From: DATECU01 sp035286745
GTDB lineage: Bacteria; Acidobacteriota; Vicinamibacteria; Fen-336
Assembly (NCBI GenBank): GCA_035286745.1
Contig: DATECU010000276.1
Location: 1-9,341, forward strand
Direction of reading: 5' to 3'
Length of the DNA: 9,341 bases
The notes beneath the pieces are model-generated. The model saw only the letters and a program-made list of their open reading frames with translations, had not been told where the DNA came from and did not search any database. Shown here one piece after another: positions 1 through 8,287 of this stretch. Made by a program: the position numbers and the translations under genes. Each line of letters begins with the position of its first letter. The stretch's first letter is position 1.

Positions 1-5
1 GGAGG
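1..5 (+). promoter_or_regulatory. Ribosome binding site of the subtilase gene
   Basis: GGAGG lies five bases before the ATG at 11. An in-frame TTG at 8 would leave only two bases between this site and the start, too close for normal initiation. The site therefore supports ATG 11 as the start. The promoter lies outside the window. Confidence 0.7.
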
Positions 6-10
6 CGTTG

Positions 11-1678
<1,668 letters not shown>

Positions 1679-1687
1679 CCTCGCCTG

Positions 1688-1722
1688 CGGCCAGAGACCG
1701 GTACCCTGCCGGTCTCTGGCCG
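1688..1722 (+). terminator. Perfect GC-rich hairpin after the subtilase gene (probable terminator)
   Basis: A 14-base arm (CGGCCAGAGACCGG) pairs perfectly with 1709-1722 around a seven-base loop (TACCCTG). It starts nine bases after the subtilase stop and lies between two convergent genes. The bases that follow (GTTCGTCTGCTGCGCTTCT) are only mildly T-rich, so it is not a classical U-tract terminator. It may stop transcription from both sides. Confidence 0.75.
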
Positions 1723-1750
1723 TTCGTCTGCTGCGCTTCTCGCTCCCCGC

Positions 1751-2095
1751 TTACTTCAGCTCAGCCAGGCGGGGCGAGAGAACCTCCTCGCGGACCATCT
1801 TGGCCAGGCTCTGGTTGCCAACTTGGTTGAGGTGGCCGTCCTGACGCAACTGCATCGCCGGCGGTGGTTCGATCACGCGGACCGAGATCCCCCGGTCGAT
1901 GCAGTGCCAGTAGACGGACGCCGACGGCGGTTGGCGGGAGAGGACCAGAACCGAGAGCTGTCCCCCATGGTCCCGCACATACCGTGCGTAGGCGTCGAGC
2001 TGGTCGAGCGACGGGTGAGGAACCTGCGCCGGCTGCGGCGGCGCCTCCGCCCTGAGAGCCCCACTCTGCACCTGCTCCTGGCGTTGGCTCAACAC
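1751..2095 (-). CDS. Headless SGNH/GDSL-hydrolase-like C-terminal fragment overlapping murI
   Basis: This 114-residue ORF starts at a GTG whose GTGTTGA sequence overlaps the murI TGA stop by seven bases, so translation could be coupled to murI. Residues about 27-80 read like the last alpha/beta repeat of an SGNH hydrolase: a helix (SLDQLDAYARYVRDHGG), a strand (LSVLVLS), then ISVRVIEPP. Residues 86-95 (DGHLNQVGNQ) fit block V of that family, where Asp86 and His88 would be the catalytic Asp-x-x-His or Asp-x-His pair, followed by a typical terminal helix. The N-terminal half with the GDS nucleophile block, the Gly block and the Asn block is absent, and nothing like it lies upstream because murI is intact there. 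A full enzyme would need roughly 100 or more further residues. It is most likely a decayed remnant, less likely a small protein with a new role. There is no signal peptide. Family call is by motif only. Confidence 0.5.
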   Translation of the reverse strand: MLSQRQEQVQSGALRAEAPPQPAQVPHPSLDQLDAYARYVRDHGGQLSVLVLSRQPPSASVYWHCIDRGISVRVIEPPPAMQLRQDGHLNQVGNQSLAKMVREEVLSPRLAELK

Positions 2096-2913
2096 GGCGG
2101 CGACCCCAGGTCGACGCGCTGCGAGGCGACCGGGTGGCCCAGGAACAGCTCGGCCAGGCGATCGAAGCTCTGGCTCTGGTCGGTGGTCAGGAAGCGCGTG
2201 CTGGCGCCCCGCGACAGACGGCCTTCGATCTCGGGGTGGCGCCTCAAGTAGTCCTCGAGGCTCGCCGCCACAATCTCACCCTGGGTCAGCAGCCGTACGG
2301 CCGGCGGCAGCAATCGCTTGATGGAGTCTGCCAGCAGCGGGTAGTGGGTGCAGGCGAGGAGCAGGGCGTCCACCTCACCGGCCTCTGCGGTCGCCGCCCA
2401 GTACTTGCTCAGGAAGTGGTCGAGGCCGGCTCCCTCTAGCTCGCCGTTCTCCACCAGCGGAACCAGCAACGGACAGGCGATCTGGATCAGGCGCAGGTCG
2501 GGGCGCAGCTTGCTGAGCTCCAGGGCGTAGCTCTGGGACTGCACGGTGCCGGGAGTGGCCCACAGAGCCACCGCGTGTCCTGCGGGCAGGCCCGCCAGCG
2601 CCTCGACGGAAGGGCGGATGATGCCGAGCACGCGCCGGTCCGGCTGTAAGGTGGGGAGAAGGCTCTGCTGCACGGTGCGCAGGGCCTTGGCCGAGGCGGT
2701 GTTGCAGGCGATTACGATCAGCGCGCAGTTCAGCTCGAACAGGTAGCGCACCGCCTCGGCGGTGAAGCGGTAGACGGTTTCGAACGAGCGGTGCCCGTAG
2801 GGGGTGCGGGCGTTGTCGCCCAGGTAGACGTAGTCGTAGCCGGGCAGGCGCCGGCGGATCGCGTGATAGATGGTGAGACCACCGAAGCCGGAGTCGAAGA
2901 GGCCGAGGCGCAT
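2089..2913 (-). CDS. murI: Glutamate racemase
   Basis: MurI interconverts L- and D-glutamate in the cytoplasm without cofactor, supplying D-Glu for the peptidoglycan stem peptide. The 274-residue protein is of normal family length. It begins MRLGLFDSGFGG, with Asp7 and Ser8 in the substrate pocket, then GDNARTPYG (about 33-40). The first catalytic cysteine is Cys70 in IACNTAS and the second is Cys188 in LACTHYP, followed by His190. GEIVAASL and the end ASQRVDL are also family-like. I chose ATG 2913 because it gives the canonical N-terminus; an in-frame TTG three codons upstream (2922) would add MAP. Neither start has a clear Shine-Dalgarno sequence, unlike most neighbours. It lies 92 bases downstream of the M1 peptidase gene, with a strong hairpin between, so it may have its own promoter. 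The small SGNH-like ORF overlaps its stop. Confidence 0.95.
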   Translation of the reverse strand: MRLGLFDSGFGGLTIYHAIRRRLPGYDYVYLGDNARTPYGHRSFETVYRFTAEAVRYLFELNCALIVIACNTASAKALRTVQQSLLPTLQPDRRVLGIIRPSVEALAGLPAGHAVALWATPGTVQSQSYALELSKLRPDLRLIQIACPLLVPLVENGELEGAGLDHFLSKYWAATAEAGEVDALLLACTHYPLLADSIKRLLPPAVRLLTQGEIVAASLEDYLRRHPEIEGRLSRGASTRFLTTDQSQSFDRLAELFLGHPVASQRVDLGSPPC

Positions 2914-2965
2914 GGGTGCCAATCGTAGCAGGACCCCGGCCCGCGACAGGATCGCCGCGGGTTGT

Positions 2966-2998
2966 GGCCAGAGGCGGGCGCCAGGCCCGCCTCTGGCC
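2966..2998 (-). terminator. Perfect GC-rich hairpin between the M1 peptidase gene and murI
   Basis: Arms 2966-2979 (GGCCAGAGGCGGGC) and 2985-2998 pair over 14 bases with a five-base loop. It lies seven bases after the M1 peptidase stop on the minus strand and 52 bases before the murI start. No T-tract follows (ACAACCC), so termination strength is uncertain; it could also lower murI readthrough or stabilise the upstream mRNA 3' end. Confidence 0.65.
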
Positions 2999-3005
2999 CT
3001 GGTCC

Positions 3006-5651
3006 CTACTGCTTCTCCAAGAACGATACCACGCTGGCCTGCTGCGCCTGACGGTAGGCGTCGCAGAGGTCGATCCGCTCCAGCACCTGGGCCAGCGTCC
3101 GCGGTCCGCCCGGGCTCGCCTCGACCCGGGGCCTCAGGAAAGCCTCGGCCTCGGCTCGCTTCTGCCCGTCGCAGTAGCCGGCTGCCAGGTAGGACAGGGC
3201 GGCCCCGGCCTCCCGCGGCAGCCGCTTGGCGATGGCATCGGCGTTCTGCTTATAGAAGCCGAAGGCCAGGTCGCGGGTGTCCGGATCTCCGGTGGCGCCG
3301 AACAGGACGCCGAGCGATTCTCGGACGTCGACGCTCTCGTCCAGCACCAGGGCCAGCGACTCCTTGGCGATGGCGGGGTCGCGGAAGGACCCCAGAGCGC
3401 CCAGCAGGCGCTGCCGCTTCAGACGATCCTGAGTTCGCGGCAGCTCGGCGCGAAGCCGATCGAAGAGCACTCGATCGCCGGTGCGGGCCCCGGCGCGCAA
3501 GGCGATGGGCAACATGTCGGGATCGAGCGCCTTGGGGTCTTCGAGCCAGGCCTTGGCAAGGGCCGCGGCCTCCGCCCCCAGGGCAGGATCCTCGCCGGCG
3601 ATCGCCACCAGGCCCACCAGCGTTTGACGCAGGAGGCGGGTGTCCTCGTCGTCGTCCGGTCTGGCCTTCCAGCCGAGGGCCCTGGCCCTCTCACCGTACA
3701 GGCTGCGCACAAAGGCAGCGAGCTTGGGCCGCACCGGATCCGGGACCACATTGCCGGTGACCGCGTTGACCAGGGAGGCGGTGGCTCCAGCGAGGTGCCG
3801 GCTGGGGTCCTGGAGGAAGCCCGGGATCACGGCCAGCGCCTCGGCGGCTGGCAGGTCACCGCTGCGCACGGCCGCCGCCAGATCGCCCAGGAGCGAGACT
3901 CGCTCCGGGATGCTGAGCCGGCGACCTCCGTCGGCAAGCAGTCCACGCAGCGTCTCACCGCGATAGGCGACCCGGTAGTACCCGGCGCCGTTGTCGTTGG
4001 GCTGAACCCAGGCCGGACAGGAAGCGGTCTCTAGCGGCAGCTCGGTCGAAGCCTGATCGAGCAGCGTGCACTGGCGGCCCTTGCCTCCCGGGTAACGTAC
4101 GCAGACCGGAATCCGCCAGGTCTTGCTGGAAGCGTCCTTCGAACCGATGGGCCGGTACGGCTTCTGAGAGAGCTTGAGGCGCGGCTGGCCCTCGCCGCAG
4201 GCAAGCTCCGCGGTGACCAAGGGGACGCCGCTCTGGTCCAGGAACGTCGAGAAGGCAAGGATGTCGGGGGGGGAGAGGGCGGCCAGGAAATCGTGGGCGG
4301 TGGCGTTGCCCCAGGCGTGCCGCTTCAGGTATCCGGTCACCCCGCGACGGAAGGGCTCCTCGCCCAGGTAGCTCTCGAACATCTCCAGGATGGCCTCGCC
4401 CTTGGCGTAGGTGATGCCGTCGAAGGCGTTGGCGATGTCGTGCTCGTTTTCGATAGGCTGACGGATCTTGCGGGAGGTGGCCAGGCTGTCCTGGCCCATG
4501 GCGCCGCTCCGGGAGGAGACGCGCTGCACCTTCACGTCCCATTCCGGCTTGAAGCGGTCGGTCACCTTGGCGCCCATCCAACTGGCGAAGGACTCGTTCA
4601 GCCACAGGTCATCCCACCAGGCCATGGTCACCAGGTCGCCGAACCACATGTGGGCCAGCTCGTGGGCGCAGGTGCCGGCGAAGCCGCGGCGGAAGCCGAT
4701 GTTCTCTTCCTCCGGCTTGCGCAGCAGGATCGCTTGCTGGTAGGTGACCAGGCCGGCGTTCTCCATGGCCCCGAAGCCCACCGTCAGCGGCACCGCCACC
4801 TGGTCCAGTTTGGCGTAGGGGTAGGGCATGCCGAAGTACTCCTCAAGCAAACCCAGGATCTTGGGCGTGGTCTCGGCCGCCCAACGCGCCTCGCCTGCCC
4901 TGCCGCGCGGGGTCGCGATGCGAAGCGGCGTCCCCCGGCTCCCCGCCTTGCCCGCATCCACCAGCTCGAAGGGACCGATGGCGACAGCCACCAGGTAGCT
5001 GGGCAGGGGAGGTGTGGCCGCAAACCTAACGGTCTTCAGCTGGTCCGGACCGGGGGTCGAGGACGTCTCGGGCGCGTTGGAGAGAGCCACCAGGTCCTTG
5101 GGGACCTTGAGGGTGACCGTCCACGGGATCTTGTAGGCGGGCTCGTCGAAGCAGGGAAAGGCCCGCCGAGCCGCGGTGGCTTCGAACTGCGACAGCACGT
5201 ACCAGTCTCCGCCCTCCTGCTGAGCGAACAGGCCCAGCGTCTCCTTGCGGTCCAACGCACCCTCGTAGGCAACGGTCAGGGTAAGGCGCCCGGGCGACAG
5301 GGGCTTCTCGAAGGCGAAGCCGAGGAACTCGTCTCCGCCGGCTTCGATGCGAGCTGGCAACGTCGTCTTCGCCTGGCGAGCGCTGGCCTCCTTCACCTTG
5401 ATGCCGCGGCCGTTCAACCAAATGAATGCGGTGGGCGCCTTGATCTCGATCTCGATCGAAGTGGTGCCCGAGAAGGTCTCGCGGCTGGGATCGATGGCGA
5501 GTTCCACCGCCTGGCTGAGCGGCTTGGCCGTTTCGGGCAAGCGCAGCTTCGGCGGCGTGGGGGACGACGCGGGCTGGGTGGCGGCCCGGCCTCCGGCGGT
5601 GCCCATGGACAGGACGACAGCGAGCGCGCTCAGAGCGCGTGATGGCCGCAT
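3006..5651 (-). CDS. Secreted M1 family metallo-aminopeptidase (gluzincin)
   Basis: This 881-residue zinc aminopeptidase would remove N-terminal residues from peptides, probably in the periplasm or outside the cell. Residues 1-24 are a signal peptide (MRPSRALSALAVVLSMG, cleavage near GGRA). An N-terminal beta domain (about 35-225) carries QFEATAARRAFPCFDEP. The catalytic domain holds the exopeptidase motif GAMEN (294-298), the zinc site HELAH (330-334), the third ligand Glu353 in LWLNESFASW, and the catalytic Tyr415 in GITYAKGE. After about residue 500 comes an ERAP1-C-like helical domain that begins with NDNGAGYYRVAY. Length and motif order are normal for the family. The frame stays open 41 codons further upstream, but ATG 5651 has a strong AAGGAGG site and starts the signal peptide, so I chose it. 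An eight-base C run on the coding strand (4273-4266) lies within codons 459-461. The gene is divergent from the CSLREA gene and upstream of murI. Confidence 0.95.
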   Translation of the reverse strand: MRPSRALSALAVVLSMGTAGGRAATQPASSPTPPKLRLPETAKPLSQAVELAIDPSRETFSGTTSIEIEIKAPTAFIWLNGRGIKVKEASARQAKTTLPARIEAGGDEFLGFAFEKPLSPGRLTLTVAYEGALDRKETLGLFAQQEGGDWYVLSQFEATAARRAFPCFDEPAYKIPWTVTLKVPKDLVALSNAPETSSTPGPDQLKTVRFAATPPLPSYLVAVAIGPFELVDAGKAGSRGTPLRIATPRGRAGEARWAAETTPKILGLLEEYFGMPYPYAKLDQVAVPLTVGFGAMENAGLVTYQQAILLRKPEEENIGFRRGFAGTCAHELAHMWFGDLVTMAWWDDLWLNESFASWMGAKVTDRFKPEWDVKVQRVSSRSGAMGQDSLATSRKIRQPIENEHDIANAFDGITYAKGEAILEMFESYLGEEPFRRGVTGYLKRHAWGNATAHDFLAALSPPDILAFSTFLDQSGVPLVTAELACGEGQPRLKLSQKPYRPIGSKDASSKTWRIPVCVRYPGGKGRQCTLLDQASTELPLETASCPAWVQPNDNGAGYYRVAYRGETLRGLLADGGRRLSIPERVSLLGDLAAAVRSGDLPAAEALAVIPGFLQDPSRHLAGATASLVNAVTGNVVPDPVRPKLAAFVRSLYGERARALGWKARPDDDEDTRLLRQTLVGLVAIAGEDPALGAEAAALAKAWLEDPKALDPDMLPIALRAGARTGDRVLFDRLRAELPRTQDRLKRQRLLGALGSFRDPAIAKESLALVLDESVDVRESLGVLFGATGDPDTRDLAFGFYKQNADAIAKRLPREAGAALSYLAAGYCDGQKRAEAEAFLRPRVEASPGGPRTLAQVLERIDLCDAYRQAQQASVVSFLEKQ

Positions 5652-5784
5652 GAATCCTCCTTGAATCGGGTCCTCAAGAGACCGGTCCGTCTGCATAGAC
5701 GATACGACGAGCGGGTTCGTTTCAGGCGCGGGCTCGCATGGGGCGCCGGAATCGGGCACACTCCGTGGATCCAAGGAGTCTCAG
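5652..5784. promoter_or_regulatory. Divergent intergenic region between the M1 peptidase and CSLREA genes
   Basis: Both flanking genes start outward from these 133 bases, so both promoters should be here. The ribosome binding site for the peptidase is at 5656-5662 (AAGGAGG on the minus strand, four bases before ATG). The one for the beta-helix gene is at 5773-5778 (AAGGAG, six bases before ATG 5785). On the minus strand, CTGAAA and TATCGT separated by 15 bases are a weak sigma70-like pair. I see no convincing -35/-10 boxes on the plus strand. Confidence 0.5.
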
Positions 5785-7185
5785 ATGATCCTCGTTCCGG
5801 GCCGCGCGGAGGCCCGTCTCGGGCGGAGTTGGCTGTGCGTCACGCTGGCGCTTTGGGGATTGCTGGGGGCGGCGCGCGGGCGCGCGGCCGACTTCGTGGT
5901 CGACACCCAGAGCGACGGCGTCGATCTCAGCCCCGGGGACGGACAGTGCGCAACCGGCGGCGGCACCTGCACGCTGCGCGCCGCCATCCAGGAGAGCAAC
6001 GCACTTCCCGGTCTCGATCGCATCTCGCTGCCGGCCGGGCATTTCCTGCTGACCATACCCGGCAGCAGCGAGGACCTTGGTGCCAGCGGCGACCTCGACG
6101 TACGCGACGACCTGGTGATCGAGGGCTCCGCGGTCGATGCGACGGCGATCGACGCCCAGGAGCTGGACCGGGTGCTGGACGTGCAGGGCGCCGTGGGACG
6201 TGTGGTCACCCTGCGGCGGCTGACCCTGCGCAACGGCCGCGTCGGTCTCCCCGGCCGCCCCTACAGCGGTGCCGGCTTGTCTAACGGGTTGGGCGCGCAA
6301 CTGAACCTGGAGGATGTGGACATTCGGGACAACGTCATCCAGCAGTTCTGGGGGGCCGCCGGCATCGAGAACGCAGGCTGCTTGCGGGGCACCAGGGTGC
6401 GCATCCTGGGCAATCGCGATCTCGAAATCCAGGGAACTCTGATGGCGGCCGCGGGCGGCGTCCTCACCCACGGCGCGGGCTCCTGCCTGGAGCTTTCCGA
6501 CAGCGAGCTGAGCGGAAACCCGGGCGACTATGCCGGCGCCATCTATGCCGACGAACAGGCGCCGGTCACGCTGCGACGCACCCTCCTTGCAGAGAACCAG
6601 GCTCGCTTCTCCGGGGCCATGCTCCTCAATGCCGACAACCTCGTGCAGCTCGAGAACGTCACCATCTCGAACAACCGTGGCAACAACGCGGTTCTCGTCG
6701 ACGGCGGGGCGAACCTGGCGTTGGTCAACTGCACGGTGACCGGCAACCGCGGCCCCGACCAGTTCATGGCCACGGTGGGTGGCATCCACAACGTGGGAGG
6801 CATGGCGGGCCCGGGAGGCGTGGTGCTCACCAACACCGTGCTGGCCGGCAACGGTCCCGCATTCCTGGCTGACGACTGCAGGACCGTCACCTCCCAGGGG
6901 GGCAATCTGGTGGGCCATACCGCCGGCTGCAACCTGCTCGGCGCACAGCCCACCGACCAGCTCGACGTCGACGCGCAGTTGTCACCGCTCGCCGACCATG
7001 GCGGCTTCACGCGAACTCACGGACCGGGTCCCTTGGCGCTGGAGCGCGGGCTCGATGCGGCCTGCCCAGCCATGGATCAGCGCGGTGTCGCCCGCCCGCA
7101 AGACGCGGACGGCGACGGGATCGCCCGCTGCGATGTCGGCGCCGTTGAGCTCGTCGACCTCATCTTCCGCGACGGGTTCGAGTAG
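5785..7185 (+). CDS. Secreted CSLREA-type parallel beta-helix protein with choice-of-anchor Q-like end and IFRDGFE tail
   Basis: The 466-residue protein has a signal sequence (about 14-35, RSWLCVTLALWGLLGA then GRA). It then has a CSLREA-like segment, DGQC (52-55) and CTLRAAIQESNA (62-73), where the family consensus reads CSLREA. Residues about 110-360 are short repeats of the right-handed parallel beta-helix kind (VTLRRLTLRNG, LNLEDVDIRDN, LELSDSELSGN, VQLENVTISNN, LALVNCTVTGN). Residues about 390-455 resemble the choice-of-anchor Q domain (DAQLSPLADHGGF, then DQRGVARP and RCDVGAVE). The last residues are DLIFRDGFE. Such proteins are usually surface or secreted beta-helices of unknown activity; no catalytic residues typical of pectate lyases are apparent. 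ATG 5785 is preceded by AAGGAG six bases away. It is transcribed alone, facing the 7255-8259 gene. The domain reading is from motifs; the function is unknown. Confidence 0.85.
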   Translation: MILVPGRAEARLGRSWLCVTLALWGLLGAARGRAADFVVDTQSDGVDLSPGDGQCATGGGTCTLRAAIQESNALPGLDRISLPAGHFLLTIPGSSEDLGASGDLDVRDDLVIEGSAVDATAIDAQELDRVLDVQGAVGRVVTLRRLTLRNGRVGLPGRPYSGAGLSNGLGAQLNLEDVDIRDNVIQQFWGAAGIENAGCLRGTRVRILGNRDLEIQGTLMAAAGGVLTHGAGSCLELSDSELSGNPGDYAGAIYADEQAPVTLRRTLLAENQARFSGAMLLNADNLVQLENVTISNNRGNNAVLVDGGANLALVNCTVTGNRGPDQFMATVGGIHNVGGMAGPGGVVLTNTVLAGNGPAFLADDCRTVTSQGGNLVGHTAGCNLLGAQPTDQLDVDAQLSPLADHGGFTRTHGPGPLALERGLDAACPAMDQRGVARPQDADGDGIARCDVGAVELVDLIFRDGFE

Positions 7186-7211
7186 CGGGCAGCAGCCGGC
7201 CCCGAGAGCCA

Positions 7212-7244
7212 ACCGAGCGGGCGCCGAACGCGCGCCCGCTCGGT
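7212..7244. terminator. Perfect GC-rich hairpin between convergent genes
   Basis: Arms 7212-7224 (ACCGAGCGGGCGC) and 7232-7244 pair over 13 bases around the loop CGAACGC. It lies 26 bases after the beta-helix gene stop and 10 bases after the minus-strand gene stop, so it could end transcription from both. There is no T-tract on either side. Confidence 0.7.
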
Positions 7245-7254
7245 CGGGTGTTGA

Positions 7255-8259
7255 CTACGACGACGACTGCTTGACGTCCCCCTCGCGGGTTGGCCGCGTC
7301 GGCGGCACCAAGTCGATGGCTTTGGCGGTGGGGTCGGTGAGCGAGTAGCCGAGGACCTTGCGCCGGCTCACCACCTCCTCCCCGCTCTCGGCCTTCGACT
7401 TGAGCGAGTAGGAGAAGACGAGGAGCGGCTCCACCACCGCCTCGGTCCGGCTCTCGGGCATCACGTACATGACGCGGGCCCAGGCGACCTCCGGTCTGGT
7501 GCCCGCCGGACCGGCGTCTCGCTGGAAGCGTCGCTCCAGGTCGGCGGTCTCCACCTTGCGCACCAGCCACTGGCCGCGGCCCTTCGGGTTCTCCTGACCG
7601 CCGGCCACGTCCGAGGCCACACTCACCCCGCCCACGCGCAACCCGGCCAGACGTCCCGAAACATGGACGGCGACCCGAAGCCCGGCGTTCGCCAGCTCGA
7701 TCCCGTTGAGCTTGCGGCGAAGGGTGATGCGGTACTCGGTACGCCGGCGCTGGCTCAAGCGCCCGTCGAGGCTGCCCTCACCGACCCAGGTGGACGCCAC
7801 CTCGGCGCTCTTCCAATCGAAATGGCGTTCCTCGATCACCCCCGCCGCGGCCAGGCGGGCCACCGAACGCTTGGCGATCTCCAGGGCCGCGACCTGACCC
7901 ACGTCCTTCTCGGGGTGAGTGTCGGCCATGACCTCGGTGTTCAGGACCCTCAGTTCATCAAGCTCCGGAATGTAACGGATGCGGAGCGCCGAGTCTTCGG
8001 ACGAGATCACCTGCCAGCGTCGTTCGGCGCCGTCGGGGCTGCGAAGCGGCTTCACGACCGGTGGCTTCTCGAGCCTCTTGCCTTCCAGGAGGTCGGCGAC
8101 GGCGGCGGCGCGCCGCGCCACCTCGTCGGCGCCGCGCTTGCCGCGCATCATCTCGAAGCTGGCCAAGCGCTCGCCCATCTTGGGCTCTACACTCTGGGCG
8201 TCAAGCCCCGAGGCAGCCAGGGCGACCAGGGACAGGGCAACAGCGGTATTGCGGATCAT
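7255..8259 (-). CDS. Secreted protein of unknown function resembling a peptidase propeptide (FTP/PepSY-like)
   Basis: I do not recognise this 334-residue protein as a named family. Residues 1-21 are a signal peptide (MIRNTAVALSLVALAAS, cleavage near LDA). Residues about 120-150 form a helix like those before FTP/PepSY domains of thermolysin and fungalysin propeptides. Residues 175-212 (EYRITLRRKLNGIELANAG, then LRVAVHVSGRLAGLRVGGV) match the strand pattern and the NGI motif of such propeptides. Residues 230-316 look like a second alpha/beta unit (WLVRKVETADLERRF, then EPLLVFSYSL). No zinc site or other catalytic motif is present, and no cysteine was found. I chose ATG 8259 because AAAGGAG lies seven bases upstream at 8273-8267; an in-frame upstream start at 8307 would overlap the preceding gene and precede the signal peptide. 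It follows the caspase-like gene by 28 bases and is likely co-transcribed with it. The propeptide or inhibitor role is inferred. Confidence 0.75.
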   Translation of the reverse strand: MIRNTAVALSLVALAASGLDAQSVEPKMGERLASFEMMRGKRGADEVARRAAAVADLLEGKRLEKPPVVKPLRSPDGAERRWQVISSEDSALRIRYIPELDELRVLNTEVMADTHPEKDVGQVAALEIAKRSVARLAAAGVIEERHFDWKSAEVASTWVGEGSLDGRLSQRRRTEYRITLRRKLNGIELANAGLRVAVHVSGRLAGLRVGGVSVASDVAGGQENPKGRGQWLVRKVETADLERRFQRDAGPAGTRPEVAWARVMYVMPESRTEAVVEPLLVFSYSLKSKAESGEEVVSRRKVLGYSLTDPTAKAIDLVPPTRPTREGDVKQSSS

Positions 8260-8287
8260 CAGCGGACTCCTTTCTGTCGACACGCGC

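Noticed and set aside
2916..4034. Plus-strand open frame of 372 codons antisense to the M1 peptidase
   Set aside because: It lies opposite a clearly real gene with all catalytic motifs, has no recognisable domain, and is explained by G/C bias at third positions.
4293..5642. Plus-strand open frame of 449 codons antisense to the M1 peptidase
   Set aside because: It covers the reverse of the zinc and GAMEN motif region; its composition is Gly/Arg/Gln-rich and low in structure, as expected of a GC-driven shadow frame.
5652..5774. 41-residue N-terminal extension of the M1 peptidase
   Set aside because: The in-frame extension precedes a clear signal peptide and would include the AAGGAGG ribosome binding site of ATG 5651.
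5722..6918. Minus-strand open frame of 398 codons opposite the CSLREA gene
   Set aside because: It has no domain or ribosome binding site, while the plus-strand frame has a signal peptide, recognisable motifs and a good ribosome binding site.
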